NCBI GenBank assembly: GCA_963725085.1
Contig: CAVRXM010000005.1
Coordinates: 620,001 to 684,000 of the forward strand
Source: VRUE01 sp963725085
GTDB taxonomy: Bacteria; Actinomycetota; Thermoleophilia; Solirubrobacterales; 70-9
DNA length: 64,000 bases
Direction of reading: 5' to 3'
The notes under the pieces were generated by a model. The model made no database searches. It saw nothing but the letters and a program-made list of their open reading frames with translations, and was not told the origin of the DNA. Below are positions 24,268 through 34,231 of this stretch, piece by piece. The position numbers and the translations under genes are program-made. The first letter of the stretch is position 1; each line of letters starts with the position of its first letter.

Positions 24268-24912
24268 ATGCCGACGCTGGAAAAGGACCTGATCACCGCG
24301 ACGATCGCGATCGTCTTCCTGACGCTCGCTGCTGGGGATCGCCTACCCGCTGATCACCACCGGCGTCGCCCAGGTCCTCTTCCCGAACGCCTCGAACGGG
24401 AGCAGGATCGAAGTCGACGGCAAGGTCGTCGGCTCGAAGCTGATCGGCCAGGACTTCCGCCGGCCGGTGATCGGCAAGAACGGCAAGCCGATAGCTCGAC
24501 GAAGAAGGCGAACCGGAACTCGAAGCCAACCCGGCCTTACTTCCAGGGCCGCCCGTCGGTGACCGGCTACAGCGCCAACGTCACCTACTTCAACAACCTC
24601 GGCCCGAACAACAAGGAACTGTCCGAATTCATGGAAGAAGCGCTGCACGCCTACCTGAAGCTCGAGGGGCCGTACAACCCCGGCCTGACCGCTGCCGACG
24701 TGCCGGTCGACGCCGTCAGCACCTCCGCCTCCGGGGTCGACCCCCACATCTCCGAAGCCAACGCTGAAATCCAGGCCCATCGCGTGGCCGCGGTTCGCGG
24801 CATGCCCCTGCAGCAGGTCATGGACCTCGTCTCCGACAACACCGACGGCCGCTTCCTCGGCCTCTTCGGCGAGCCGGGCGTCAACGTCGTGAAGCTCAAC
24901 ATCGCGACTTGA
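24268..24912 (+). CDS. kdpC: KdpC, potassium-transporting ATPase C subunit, with two frameshifts
   Basis: About 215 codons. KdpC has one N-terminal membrane helix and a periplasmic-side domain that raises nucleotide affinity of KdpB. Blocks: MPTLEKDLITATIAIVFLTL, then in another frame LLGIAYPLITTGVAQVLFPN, then back to YFQGRPSVTGYSANVT, DPHISEANAEIQAHRVA and FGEPGVNVVKLN. Shifts are near 24329 (an extra G in CTCGCTG) and 24493. The gene lies between kdpA and kdpB, giving the order A-C-B instead of the usual A-B-C. Confidence 0.85.
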   Translation: MPTLEKDLITATIAIVFLTLAAGDRLPADHHRRRPGPLPERLEREQDRSRRQGRRLEADRPGLPPAGDRQERQADSSTKKANRNSKPTRPYFQGRPSVTGYSANVTYFNNLGPNNKELSEFMEEALHAYLKLEGPYNPGLTAADVPVDAVSTSASGVDPHISEANAEIQAHRVAAVRGMPLQQVMDLVSDNTDGRFLGLFGEPGVNVVKLNIAT

Positions 24913-24928
24913 CGAAGGAAGCCAGGTC

Positions 24929-27012
24929 ATGACCGATCAGAACCTCCGCAACGAGCCCCGCTCGCTCTTCGACACGGCGATCATGGTGCGCGCCGCGCTC
25001 GACTCGATGCGCAAGCTCGATCCCCGCCACCAGGTCCGCAACCCGGTGATGTTCGTCGTCGAGATCGGCGCCGTCATCACCACCGGTCGGCTGGCTGATC
25101 CAGGTCTTCGGCGGCCCGCCCGCTCGGCGGCGGCGACGAGCCCGCCTGGTTCGCGTTCTCGATCGGCGTCTGGCTCTGGCTGACGGTCGATCTTCGCCAA
25201 TTTCGCCGAGGCCCTCGCCGAGGGCCGCGGCAAGGCCCAGGCCGACGCCCTGCGCTCGATGCGCACCGAGACCGTCGCCCGCCTCCGCGACGGGGGTGAG
25301 CGACCCGCCTCGGAGCTGGGCCGCGGCGACGTCGTCGTCGTCGAGGCGGGCGAGATGATCCCCGGCGACGGCACCGTTATCGAGGGGATCGCCTCGGTCG
25401 ACGAGTCGGCGATCACCGGCGAGTCGGCCCCGGTCGTGCGCGAGTCGGGCGGCGACCGCAGCGCCGTCACCGGCGGCACCCGCGTCCTCTCGGACCGGAT
25501 CGTCGTCGAAATCACCCAGGAGCCCGGCCAGAGCTTCCTCGACAAGATGATCGCGCTGGTCGAGGGCGCCGAGCGGCGCAAGACGCCGAACGAGATCGCG
25601 CTCAACATCCTCCTCGCGGGCCTGACCCTGATCTTCCTGATGGTCGTCGTGACCCTGCGCCCCTTCGCCGAGTTCTCGAACACCGACGCCTCGGTCGTCA
25701 CCCTGATCGCGCTTCTCGTCGCGCTGATCCCGACGACGATCGGCGCCCTGCTCTCGGCGATCGGGATCGCCGGCATGGACCGCCTGGTGCGCCACAACGT
25801 CCTCGCCCTCTCCGGCCGCTCGGTCGAGGCCTCCGGCGACGTCGACGTCCTCCTCCTCGACAAGACCGGGACGATCACCCTCGGCAACCGCGAGGCGACC
25901 CAGTTCATCCCGATGCCCGGGATCGAGGAATCCGAGCTCGCCGAAGCCGCGCAGCTCTCCTCGCTCGCCGACGAGACCCCGGAGGGCCGCTCGATCGTCG
26001 TCCTCGCCAAGGCCGAGTACGGGATCCGCGAGCGGCAGCTCGAAGTCCCACGAGGCGCACTTCGTCCCGTTCTCGGCCGAAACCCGGATGAGCGGCGTCG
26101 ACGTCAACGGCAACGAATACCGAAAGGGCGCCGGCGACGCGATCATCCAGTTCGTCGAATCGAAGGGCGGCCGGCCGCCCGCCGAGCTGCAGGAACAGCT
26201 CGACCTGATCGGCCGCGAGGGCGGCACGCCGCTTGCCGTCTGCCGCGACAACCACGTCCTCGGCGTCGTCTACCTCAAGGACATCGTCAAGGAGGGGATG
26301 CAGGCCCGCTTCGACGAACTGCGCCGGATGGGCATCAGCACCGTGATGGTGACCGGCGACAACCGCCTCACCGCGGCCAAGATCGCCGAGGAGTCGGGCG
26401 TCGACGACTTCCTGCCGGAAGCGACACCGGAGCAGAAGCTCGAGCTGATCCGCACCCACCAGGGCGAAGGCCGGATGGTCGCGATGGCCGGCGACGGGAC
26501 CAACGACGCGCCCGCTCTGGCGCAGTCCGACGTCGGCGTCGCGATGAACACCGGGACCCAGGCGGCGCGCGAGGCGGGAAACATGGTCGACCTCGACTCC
26601 AATCCGACGAAGCTGATCGAGATCGTCGAGATCGGCAAGCAGCTGCTGATCACCCGCGGCGCCCTGACCACCTTCTCGATCGCCAACGACGTCGCCAAGT
26701 ACTTCGCGATCCTGCCGGCGATCTTCGCCTTCACCTACGCCATCGCATCCCGGCGAAAAGGGGCCGCTCGACGCGCTCAACATCATGAACCTCGGCACGC
26801 CGCTCTCGGCGATCCTCTCGGCGATCGTCTTCAACGCGCTGATAATCCCGCTGCTGGTCCCGCTCGCCCTGCGCGGCGTCCGTTACCGTCCGATCGGCGC
26901 CACGGCGCTGCTGCGGCGCAACATGCTGATCTACGGCCTGGGTGGCCTGATCGCGCCCTTCATCGGAATCAAGCTGCTCGACCTCATCATCCACAACCTG
27001 CTGGGAGCCTGA
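24929..27012 (+). CDS. kdpB: KdpB, potassium-transporting P-type ATPase catalytic subunit, with five frameshifts
   Basis: About 694 codons. KdpB is the ATP-hydrolysing subunit. The phosphorylated Asp is in LLLDKTGTITLG; other P-type marks are ITGESAPVV (TGES), VMVTGDNRLTA and MAGDGTNDAPAL. Frame changes near 25085, 25127, 25190, 26052 and 26757 separate blocks that all match the family, e.g. WFAFSIGVWLWL and FVPFSAETRMSG. The three early shifts are each explained by one extra base (GGTC, CTCGGC, GTCGATC). GCCAGGTCATG upstream gives a weak ribosome-binding site. Functional only if the indels are sequencing errors. Confidence 0.87.
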
Positions 27013-27013
27013 C

Positions 27014-28195
27014 GTGTACGCCGCCGAGACAGCGGCGGACAACGAGGCCGCAAGCGCCGCCTCGAGACGAGGGCACCACAAGGTCTTCATCGGGATGGCC
27101 GCCGGCGTCGGCAAGACCTACCGGATGCTGCAGGAAGGCCACGCCGAGCAGGACGCGCGGCAGCGACGTCGCGATCGGGTACATGGAGCCTCACAAGCGG
27201 CCCGAGACCTCGGCCCTTGCGGAGGGACTGGAGACGATCCCCCGCCGCCGCGTGACCTACCGCGACACCGAACTCGAGGAGATGGACCTCCCCGGCGTGC
27301 TCGCGCGCGCGCCCGAGCTGGCGCTGATCGACGAGCTCGCCCACACCAACGCCGCCGGCCTCGAGCACGAGAAGCGCTACGAAGACGTCAAGGACGTGCT
27401 CGAGGCGGGAATCGACGTCTTCTCGACCGTCAACGTCCAGCACCTCGAGTCGCTCAACGACCAGGTCGCGGAGCTGACCGGGACCAGGGTGCGGGAGACG
27501 ATCCCGGACGCGGTGCTCGGCGCCGCCGACGAAGTCGTCCTGATCGACCTCACCCCCGAGGCGCTGATCTCCCGGCTGCGCGCCGGAAAGATCTACCCCG
27601 GCGAGAACATCGAGGCCGCGCTCAACAACTTCTTCACCGTCGAAAACCTTCTGGCCCTGCGCGAGGTCGCGCTGCGCCAGGTCGCCCAGGAGGTCGAGGC
27701 GAAGCGCCTCGTCGTCGAGGAGCCGCTTGGCACCCGCGAAGAGCGAGTCGCGGACCGAGGCCCCGCGCGCGGTCGGCGAGCGGGTTCTGGCCCTGGTCCG
27801 GCCACAGCCCTCCTCGCAGCGGCTCGTGCGGCGCGCCTGGCGCTCGGCGCAGCGCCTCAGCACCGGCCTCGACCTTCTCTGGGTGAGGCCGCCGGGCGCC
27901 AGGGTCGACGGAGGGCGAGGAGGCGCGCCAGGTGGCGGCGCTGCGCCAGCTCGCCTCGGTGCTCGGGGCGAATTTCCTGATCGAGGAGAACGACGACCTC
28001 GTAAAGGGCGCCGCGGAGGTCGTCCGCGAGCGCGGAATCACCTACATCATGGTCGGCGAGTCGCTGCCGCGAAGCGGGCTCGGCCGCCTGCGCGAACCAC
28101 TCCCGCAGCGGTTGATGAACGCCACTCCGCCGGGCGTCGACGTTCGGATAGTCGCCCACCGTGGCGCCAAGGAGGAATTCGGGAATGAGCATTGA
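27014..28195 (+). CDS. kdpD: KdpD N-terminal domain plus USP domain, no kinase core, three frameshifts
   Basis: About 394 codons from a GTG. KdpD sensor domain with the Walker-like GMAAGVGKTYRML (residues about 27-39), IDELAHTNAAG and STVNVQHLESLNDQ, followed by a universal-stress-protein domain (ERVLALVRPQPSSQRLVRRA, GANFLIEENDDLVKGAA, ending GAKEEFGNEH). Shifts near 27167, 27728 and 27905. No DUF4118, HisKA or HATPase domain follows; those are in the protein at 20449. KdpD is therefore split into two polypeptides at opposite ends of the locus. KdpD-N/USP domains can sense K+ and in some species bind c-di-AMP. Confidence 0.82.
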
Positions 28196-28751
28196 GAGAG
28201 TCCTGATCGGGGTCGCGCTGATCCTCGGCCTTGCGGTGGGTTACCTGATCGCGCGCGGGCGCCGCCGCGGCCGCCGCTCCGAGCGTCCGGACGAGATCCA
28301 CAGGATCCTCCTCCCCTTCACCGGGACGGCGATCTCGCGGCGGGCCGTCGACGCAGCCCTGCGCCTCGCCCGGGCCGAGAACGCGGTCCTGATGCCGGCC
28401 TACCTGGCCGAGGTCCCGAAACAGCTGCCGCTCGACTGCGCGATCCCGGCCGAGGCGGCGAAGGCGATGCCGATGCTGGAGGCGATCGAACAGCGGGCGA
28501 CCTCGCAGGACGTCGCCGTCGACGCGCGGGTCGAGCGCGGGCGCTCCTACCGCCACGCGCTCAAGCGCCTGCTCGAAAACGAGGATTTCGAACGGGTCGT
28601 CGTCCCGGCAAGCGGAGGCCAGGGCGCCGGCCTCTCCGGCGACGACCTCGTCTGGCTGCTGGAGAAGGCCCCGACCGAGGTCCTGATCCTCCGTCCGGGG
28701 CCGGAGGACGAGCGGATCGTCAGCGCCAACGGCGCTCGCGGGCCCAGCTGA
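28185..28751 (+). CDS. Membrane-anchored universal stress protein-like protein
   Basis: 188 aa starting at an ATG with AGGAGG 9 nt upstream; it overlaps the kdpD-N gene by 11 bp. Residues 5-22 are a membrane helix (VLIGVALILGLAVGYLIA), followed by an Arg-rich stretch and a USP-like fold (HRILLPFTGTAISRRAVDAA, then VVVPASGGQGAGLSGDDLVW). Its place at the end of the kdp operon suggests a regulatory or nucleotide-binding role in potassium homeostasis. The 3' end overlaps the convergent FUSC gene by 32 bp. Confidence 0.78.
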   Translation: MSIERVLIGVALILGLAVGYLIARGRRRGRRSERPDEIHRILLPFTGTAISRRAVDAALRLARAENAVLMPAYLAEVPKQLPLDCAIPAEAAKAMPMLEAIEQRATSQDVAVDARVERGRSYRHALKRLLENEDFERVVVPASGGQGAGLSGDDLVWLLEKAPTEVLILRPGPEDERIVSANGARGPS

Positions 28752-29822
28752 CGAACCTCGCCCACCCGGCGTCCGCCCCCTCGGGGCTGGGCCAGAGCAG
28801 GAACAGGGCCAACGTGATCGCGATCCCGATCAGGGTCGCGACACCGCGCTTTGCAGCGTCTCCCAGGGCGGGGCCGCCGAAGGTGTCGGCGAGCAGCACC
28901 GCAAAGGTGGTGATCGCCGTCGTGAACAGCGCGTACTGGACGGTGAGCATCCCGTAGGCGAGTCCGGTCGCGATCGTCAGCACGACCGCGATTGCGACCC
29001 CGTCGCCGTTCAGCCACTTCGAAAGCGCCGTCGCGATCACCAGGCCGAGCAGGGTCCCGGCCGCACGCAGCACCAGCCGGTCGAAGGTCGTGTCGTAGTC
29101 GGGCCGCAGGACGAAGAGGACCGTGAGCGGAATCCAGAAGCCGTGTTCGGAGAATCCCAGCAGCCAATAGGCGGCGACACCGGCCCCGAGCGCGAGGCCG
29201 AGGCGAAGCCCGTGCTGGAAGCTCGGCGAGCGCGGGGTCAGGTTCGCGCGAAGCGCCTCCTTCGCGGCCGCCGGGTTCCAGCGGTTCTCGCCCTCGTCCC
29301 GCCGCCGTTCGCCGGCTGCGAAGACGGCGAGGGAGAAGGCGGCCTGCGCGACCCCGCCCAGCGTTCCGAACAGCAGCGCGACACCCGCGTCCCCGGCGTC
29401 GACCGGCAGGCCCTGGGTGATCAGGAGCGAGAGCGCCAGATTGAGCCCGGCGATCGCGAACCGCGGCGACACCGAGGCGCAGTAGCCCGCAAGGACCCCG
29501 ACGATGGTCAGCGAGGCGACAGCAAGCGGCGCCGAGTTCGCGGTCAGGGCGCCGAGGGCCGCCGCGAGCCCGACCAGCGGCGCCAGCGCCAGCTGCCACC
29601 GCGGACCGGGTCAGCGCCGGCGCGTCCATCGCGACGAAGCCGACGAGCAGGGCCCCCGTCGCGATTCCGCCACGCGACTCGAGTTCGAGCCCCAGCTCGA
29701 GCAGGAGGATGACCCCGACCGGGACCGAGAGCAGCAGCCCGCGGCGGATCGCGGGCCAGGCCGCCGCCCGGGCCGAAGCCGAACAGCGGAGGCGTCTGGG
29801 TGTCGAGCGACGTGGCCTCCAT
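28720..29822 (-). CDS. FUSC family (aromatic acid exporter-like) membrane protein, two frameshifts
   Basis: About 367 codons. An FUSC/YccS-type membrane protein with two sets of helices: LLLSVPVGVILLLELGLEL and LVGFVAMDAPALTRS in the first part, then VSPRFAIAGLNLALSLLI, and the family block HGFWIPLTVLFVLRPDYDTTFDR with RAAGTLLGLVIAT. Frames change near 29765 (within GGCGGC) and 29608 (an extra G in GCGGTGG). The start ATG at 29822 gives MEATSLDTQTPPLFGFGPG. The length mod 3 fits two inserted bases. Such proteins export aromatic acids or similar compounds. Confidence 0.78.
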
Positions 29823-29884
29823 CAGGCCGCAGTCTCTCCATATGCCGGGGGTAGTTCAAGCCGTCGCCAGTACCCTTGAAGGTC

Positions 29885-30644
29885 GTGTTAATCGCCGATA
29901 TCAGCAGCGATCCCGCGGCCGGGGTGGGTATCTTCGCCGCGCTCGCGGCGGGGATCGTCTCCTTCCTCTCGCCCTGCGTGCTGCCGCTCGTGCCCGGCTA
30001 CCTCTCGGCGGTCACCGGCGTCTCCGCCGGCGAGCTCGAGAGCGCCGGCTGGCGCCGGGTCCTCGGCCCGAGCCTGCTGTTCGTCGCCAGCTTCTCGGCG
30101 ATCTTCATCCTCTACGGGCTGACCGCGACCGGCCTCGGCTCGACTGCTCCACGACCACGAACAGCTGCTGACGAAGATCTCGGCGATCCTGATCATCGCG
30201 ATGGGCCTCCTCTTCGTCGCCGCGCTGTTCGTCCCGCGGCTGAACCGCGAGTGGCACGTCGACGGCCTGCTCGAGCGCGCCGGCAAGGGCGGGCCGATCG
30301 TCGCCGGGGCCGCCTTCGCGATCGCCTGGACGCCCTGCATCGGCCCGACCCTCGGCGCGATCCTCACCGCCGCCTCGCTCTCGGACTCCGCCGGCCGCGG
30401 CGCCTTCCTCCTCGCCGTCTACTCGGCCGGGCTCGCGATCCCGTTCCTGCTCACCGCGCTCGCGTTCTCGCGGATGACCACCGCGTTCGCGGTCGTCAAG
30501 CGCCACTACTCGGCGATCATCGCCTTCGGCGGCGCGATCCTGATCGCGATGGGCGTCCTGATCTGGACCGGCGAACTGACCCAGCTCAACGTCGAGGCCC
30601 AGCGCTGGCTGTCGGAACTCGGGATCGAATTCTGGAACGTCTGA
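29885..30644 (+). CDS. ccdA: CcdA/DsbD-type thiol electron carrier, one frameshift
   Basis: About 253 aa, six membrane helices. CcdA carries reducing equivalents across the membrane for cytochrome c maturation or for exported thioredoxins. The two conserved cysteines are in SFLSPCVLPLVPGYLS and IAWTPCIGPTLGAIL. An extra A near 30144 (GGCTCGACTGC) breaks the frame; removing it restores GLGSLLHDHEQLLTKISAIL. The GTG at 29885 is preferred because TACCCT ends 8 nt upstream; a TTG at 29876 is the alternative. With VKOR/DsbA it forms the opposing reductive arm of extracytoplasmic thiol chemistry. Confidence 0.85.
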
Positions 30645-30933
30645 GGGCGGCGCTCAGTTGCTCGAGGGGATGACGCGTCTCGAGCTCCTGGCCGACCGCC
30701 TCGACCTCCTCGATCCCCTCGCCGTCGAGGTCGCGCGAGCAGACGATCCGGAAGCGGCCGGTGCCGATCTCGGGGTCGGGGACGATCGGCAGCCCCCTGA
30801 TCTCCTCCCAGCCGAGGCGCTCGACCTCGAACGGGTTCATCCGCACCTCGGCGGCCGGGTACGGGCAGTTTGCGTTGTGCTGGTCGATCGCCTTCGCGAT
30901 CGCCTCGAGGTTCTTGGCCTCGGCCGAAGCCAC
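30586..30933 (-). CDS. Conserved hypothetical protein
   Basis: 115 aa as read. The core VRMNPFEVERLGWEEIRGLPI followed by GRFRIVCSRD looks like a small conserved actinobacterial protein; function unknown. The last part runs into the 3' end of ccdA. A one-base shift near 30665 would end it at a TGA around 30653 (VIPSSN) and remove the overlap, so the true C-terminus may be shorter. The start ATG at 30933 lies 10 bp from the stop of the leucyl-tRNA synthetase-like gene on the same strand. Confidence 0.55.
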   Translation of the reverse strand: MASAEAKNLEAIAKAIDQHNANCPYPAAEVRMNPFEVERLGWEEIRGLPIVPDPEIGTGRFRIVCSRDLDGEGIEEVEAVGQELETRHPLEQLSAALRRSRIRSRVPTASAGPRR

Positions 30934-30942
30934 GGGCAGAGT

Positions 30943-33146
30943 CTAGGAGCCGCTGGGCGCGGGCGCGCCAAGCTGGGCCTCGGGCCAGGCGCCGAGCAGG
31001 TCCGGGCCGTCCTCGGCGCCGAGCGCGAGCAGCAGCTCCTCGGCGATGTGCGGGGCGAGCGGTGCGAGGGCCCGGGCCAGCAGCGAGAGCGCCTCGAGCA
31101 GGGTCTCGTAGTCCTCCTTCGAGAGCCGCTCGCGCCGTTTCACGATCCGCTTCTCGTAGTCCTGGATCCGCTCGAAGAGCCGGCTCACGTCGCGGACCGC
31201 CTTGTGCATCTGCAGCTCCTCGTAGTCGGCGGTGATCCGCGCCATCCCGTTGTCGCACCATTTCCCGAGCCGCTCGCGGATGAAGGCCGTGTCGGCCGCG
31301 GCCTCCGGGTCCTCTGACGCCGCGGCCGCGGCCGCGATCCGGTCGTGGGTGTAGTCCCAGAGCCCGCGCAGGAAGCGGGAGGCATAGCGGATCGCGCCGT
31401 CGGTCCAGTTGAGCGCCTTGGCAGGCCCCGCGGCGTAGAGGATCGCGATCCGGACGGTGTCGGCGCCGTGCTCGGCGACGAGCTCGTCGGGGTCGACGAC
31501 GTTGCCGAGGTGCTTGCTCATCTTGCGCCCGTCGGCGACGACCATCTCGTGGAAGAGGCAGCCGGCGAACGGCTCGCCCTCGGCCATGAAGGCGAACGGG
31601 CCGATCTCGCGGAGCGCCTTGGTCACGACCCGCTGGTCGAAGACGAAGCCGCCGCTGTCGTTGCCGGCGACGAGCCGCTCCGACGGAAGCCAGCGCCGCA
31701 GGTCGGGGTGGGTGAACATCTCCTCCGCCCTGGCCTCGGGCGGCACCGCCGCCGGGACCCAGAGCCAGAGGGCGTCGAAGTGGCAGTCGAGGGTGTCGGT
31801 CTCGCGCCTCGCCGGCTCGCCGCACCTCGGGCAGGCAACCTCGACGAAGTCGGGCCGCTCCGCGAGCGGGTTGCCCTGCCCGGTCGGCTCGACGTCGCGT
31901 GGCAGCACCACGGGCAGGTCCTCGATCGGGACTGGGACGACCCCGCAGCCATCACAGTGCACGACCGGGATCGGCGTTCCCCAGTAGCGCTGGCGGGAGA
32001 TCGAGAAGTCGGACGCGCGGTAGCGGCGCGCGGGGCGCTCCTCGACCGCACCCTCTCGACCGTCCGGCCCGTCGGCGACGCGGGCAATCCGCTCGGCAAG
32101 GGCGGCGTCGGCCTCGTCAATGGACGGGATCCCGAGCGCCGCGGTCGGCCCGTAGCGGGCGTCGACCAACGGCGAGACGAGGACCGGCAGCTCGCCGCCC
32201 GCCGGCCCCTCGATCGAGGCGCCGGTGTCGATCACCGGGCACCGCCGCGGCGTCCCGGGCGCTCCGCTCCCAGCCGCCGGAGCGGAGCTCGTCGAGCTGC
32301 TCGCGCACCCCGTCCCCGCCGGTCCAGCGCTCGACCTCGGGGTGGCGCGGCGAGAGGATTACGAAGGTCGCCGCCGCCGCCGGATCCGGCGTGCGGGGTG
32401 AAGACCGTGAGGCCGGCGCCGTCGGGGCCGGCGAGGTCGAGCTCGGCGCCATCGGTGCGGCCGAGGATGTAGCGCTGGGTCTTCAGCGAGAGCTCGTCCC
32501 AGTTCTCGAGCCGCTCGAGGTTGGCGTCGTTCTCCTCGAGGAACGGCGTGATCCGCAGGAACCAGGTCGGGCGGCGGATCAGCCGCACCGGGTTGTGACA
32601 GCGCCAGCAGCGGCCGTCCTCGACCTGGAGCGCGGCCAGCGTCGTCTGGCAGGTGTCGCACCAGTCGACGGTGGCGTCGTCGCGGTAGATCAGGCCCGCC
32701 TCGAGCAGGGTCAGGAACAGCCACTGGGACCACCGGTACTGGCCCTCGTCGGAGCTGTAGAAGGCACGCTCGAGGTCGAACGAGAGCCCGAGCCGGCGGA
32801 TCTGCTCGAGCATCCGCTCGCCACAGCGCTGGACCCAGTCCGCCGGCCTCACCCTGCGCTCGATCGCGGCCATCTCTGCCGGTAGCCCGAACGCGTCGAA
32901 GCCGAAGCCGAACAGGACCGCGTCGCCGCGGGCGCGCCGGAACCGCGCGTAGGCGTCGCCGATCGCGTAATCGCGGACGTGGCCCATGTGGAGGTTGCCC
33001 GAGGTGAACGGGCTCGAGGGCTTGATGTAGACCCCGACCTCGCCCTCCGGGGGAGTCGGGGTCGCGAACGCGTCGCGCTCCGCCCACGCGGTCTGTCGCG
33101 CCATCTCGAGCGCGTCCGGGTCGTATGTCGGTCTCGCGGGTGTCAC
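30943..33146 (-). CDS. leuS: Leucyl-tRNA synthetase-like enzyme, short, two frameshifts
   Basis: About 734 codons from a GTG, shorter than typical bacterial LeuRS. Class I signatures: GNLHMGHVRDY (HIGH), GFDAFGLPAE, FSISRQRYWGTPIPV and GRKMSKHLGNVV (KMSKS). Frames shift near 32390 (before DPAAAATFVIL) and 32240 (before IDTGASIEGP). The editing domain is small and its usual HDxRD motif is SIDEAD. After the anticodon-binding helices the protein ends (PHIAEELLLALG, then LGAPAPSGS) without the usual C-terminal VNGKVR domain. It may be the cell's LeuRS or a specialised paralogue. Confidence 0.8.
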
Positions 33147-33278
33147 ATCGGTGAGTCTGCCATGCCCGCCGCACCGATCCGTCCAGCACCCCGGCGGTCA
33201 TTGGTCGATCCGGCGGTTGACCGCCCCCGGCCCAGCGGCGAGACTCGTACCTAGCCCGACCACTTCCAAGGGAGACCG

Positions 33279-33743
33279 ATGACGCTCCAACGCCTCGTCC
33301 CTATCGCCCTCGTCTGCTCCGCGGCGCTGTTCGCCGCCGGCTGCGGGGGCAGCGATTCCGAAACGACGACGATCAAGCTGATCGAGCACGCCGAAACCGA
33401 CACGATCCAGCACATCGGCCCTGCGAACGAGGAAGACTCGGCCGGGGACGTGCTGGCCTTCGCCAACCCGGTGTTCGATGCGACCAACAAGACAAAGGAA
33501 GGCAGCGACAACGGCGCCTGCATCCGAACCGCCCCGGGTGAAGCCTGGGAGTGCTTCTGGACGGTGACCCTCGCCGAAGGGCAGATAACGGTCGACGGAC
33601 CCTTCTACGACGGCGGAAAAGACTCGACTCTGGCGATCACCGGCGGCACCGGAGAATTCTCCGACGCCAAGGGGCAGATGCAGCTCCACGCCCGCAACCC
33701 CGAAGAAACCGAATACGACTTCACCTACGAAATCGAACAGTAG
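33279..33743 (+). CDS. Lipoprotein with allene-oxide-cyclase-like barrel domain
   Basis: 154 aa. Signal peptide with lipobox LFAAGC (Cys about 22), then a beta-rich domain. The block ITGGTGEFSDAKGQMQLHAR and the ending YDFTYEIEQ resemble the allene oxide cyclase/dirigent-like barrel seen in many actinobacterial secreted proteins. No catalytic role is assigned to these. AGGGAG lies 6 nt before the ATG, one of the clearer Shine-Dalgarno sites here. Glutamate codons are 12 GAA to 3 GAG by eye, the exported-protein pattern. Confidence 0.75.
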   Translation: MTLQRLVPIALVCSAALFAAGCGGSDSETTTIKLIEHAETDTIQHIGPANEEDSAGDVLAFANPVFDATNKTKEGSDNGACIRTAPGEAWECFWTVTLAEGQITVDGPFYDGGKDSTLAITGGTGEFSDAKGQMQLHARNPEETEYDFTYEIEQ

Positions 33744-33752
33744 GCCCGAAGC

Positions 33753-34186
33753 TCACCGGGCGAACGTCCAGAGCTTGTTGCCGATGAAATTGAACGGCAT
33801 CGCGACGGCGACCGCGATCGCCTGCGACGCGATCTCGCGCAGCGAGGTGCCGGAGACGAGTGCCTCGAGGACCGCGAGGTTGATCAGCAGCGCGGCGATG
33901 CTGACGGTGAAGAAGCGGGCCGCCTGGAATCCGGCATGCCCGTGGCTCGGGCGTCGAAGGTCCAGTGGCGGTTGATGAGGAAGTTGTTCGTCACCGCGAC
34001 ACAGAAGGAGGCGACCGCGGCGGCCGCATAGTGGAGACCGAGCCCGCCCGTCAGCAGCGCGAAGATGGCGAGGTTGACCAGGTACCCCGAGCCGCCGACG
34101 ATGCCGAATTTGAGCAGCTGCAACCAGTTCGCCGGGCGGCGAGCGGCGGCCCCGATCCGGTATGCGAACTCTGTCGAAGATCCCAT
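33753..34186 (-). CDS. GtrA family membrane protein, one frameshift
   Basis: About 145 aa. Four membrane helices: LLKFGIVGGSGYLVNLAIFA, YAAAAVASFCVAVTNNFLIN, then FFTVSIAALLINLAVLEAL and IAVAVAMPFNFIGNKLWTF. NFLINRHWTF and FNFIGNKLWTF are the two GtrA repeat motifs. A missing base near 33948 breaks the frame between the halves (length mod 3 agrees). GtrA proteins help translocate undecaprenyl-phosphate-linked sugars for cell-surface glycans. The TGA ends 9 bp after the convergent lipoprotein stop. Confidence 0.82.
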
Positions 34187-34231
34187 CGCGGGCAAGACTA
34201 CGTACCAGCTAGGCGTAAAGTTCTGCGCCGG

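Noticed and set aside
22414..28195. Programmed ribosomal frameshifting as an explanation for the kdp frame changes
   Set aside because: Too many sites, no common slippery heptamer, both insertions and deletions, and compensating pairs within 16 bp in kdpF; sequencing error is simpler.
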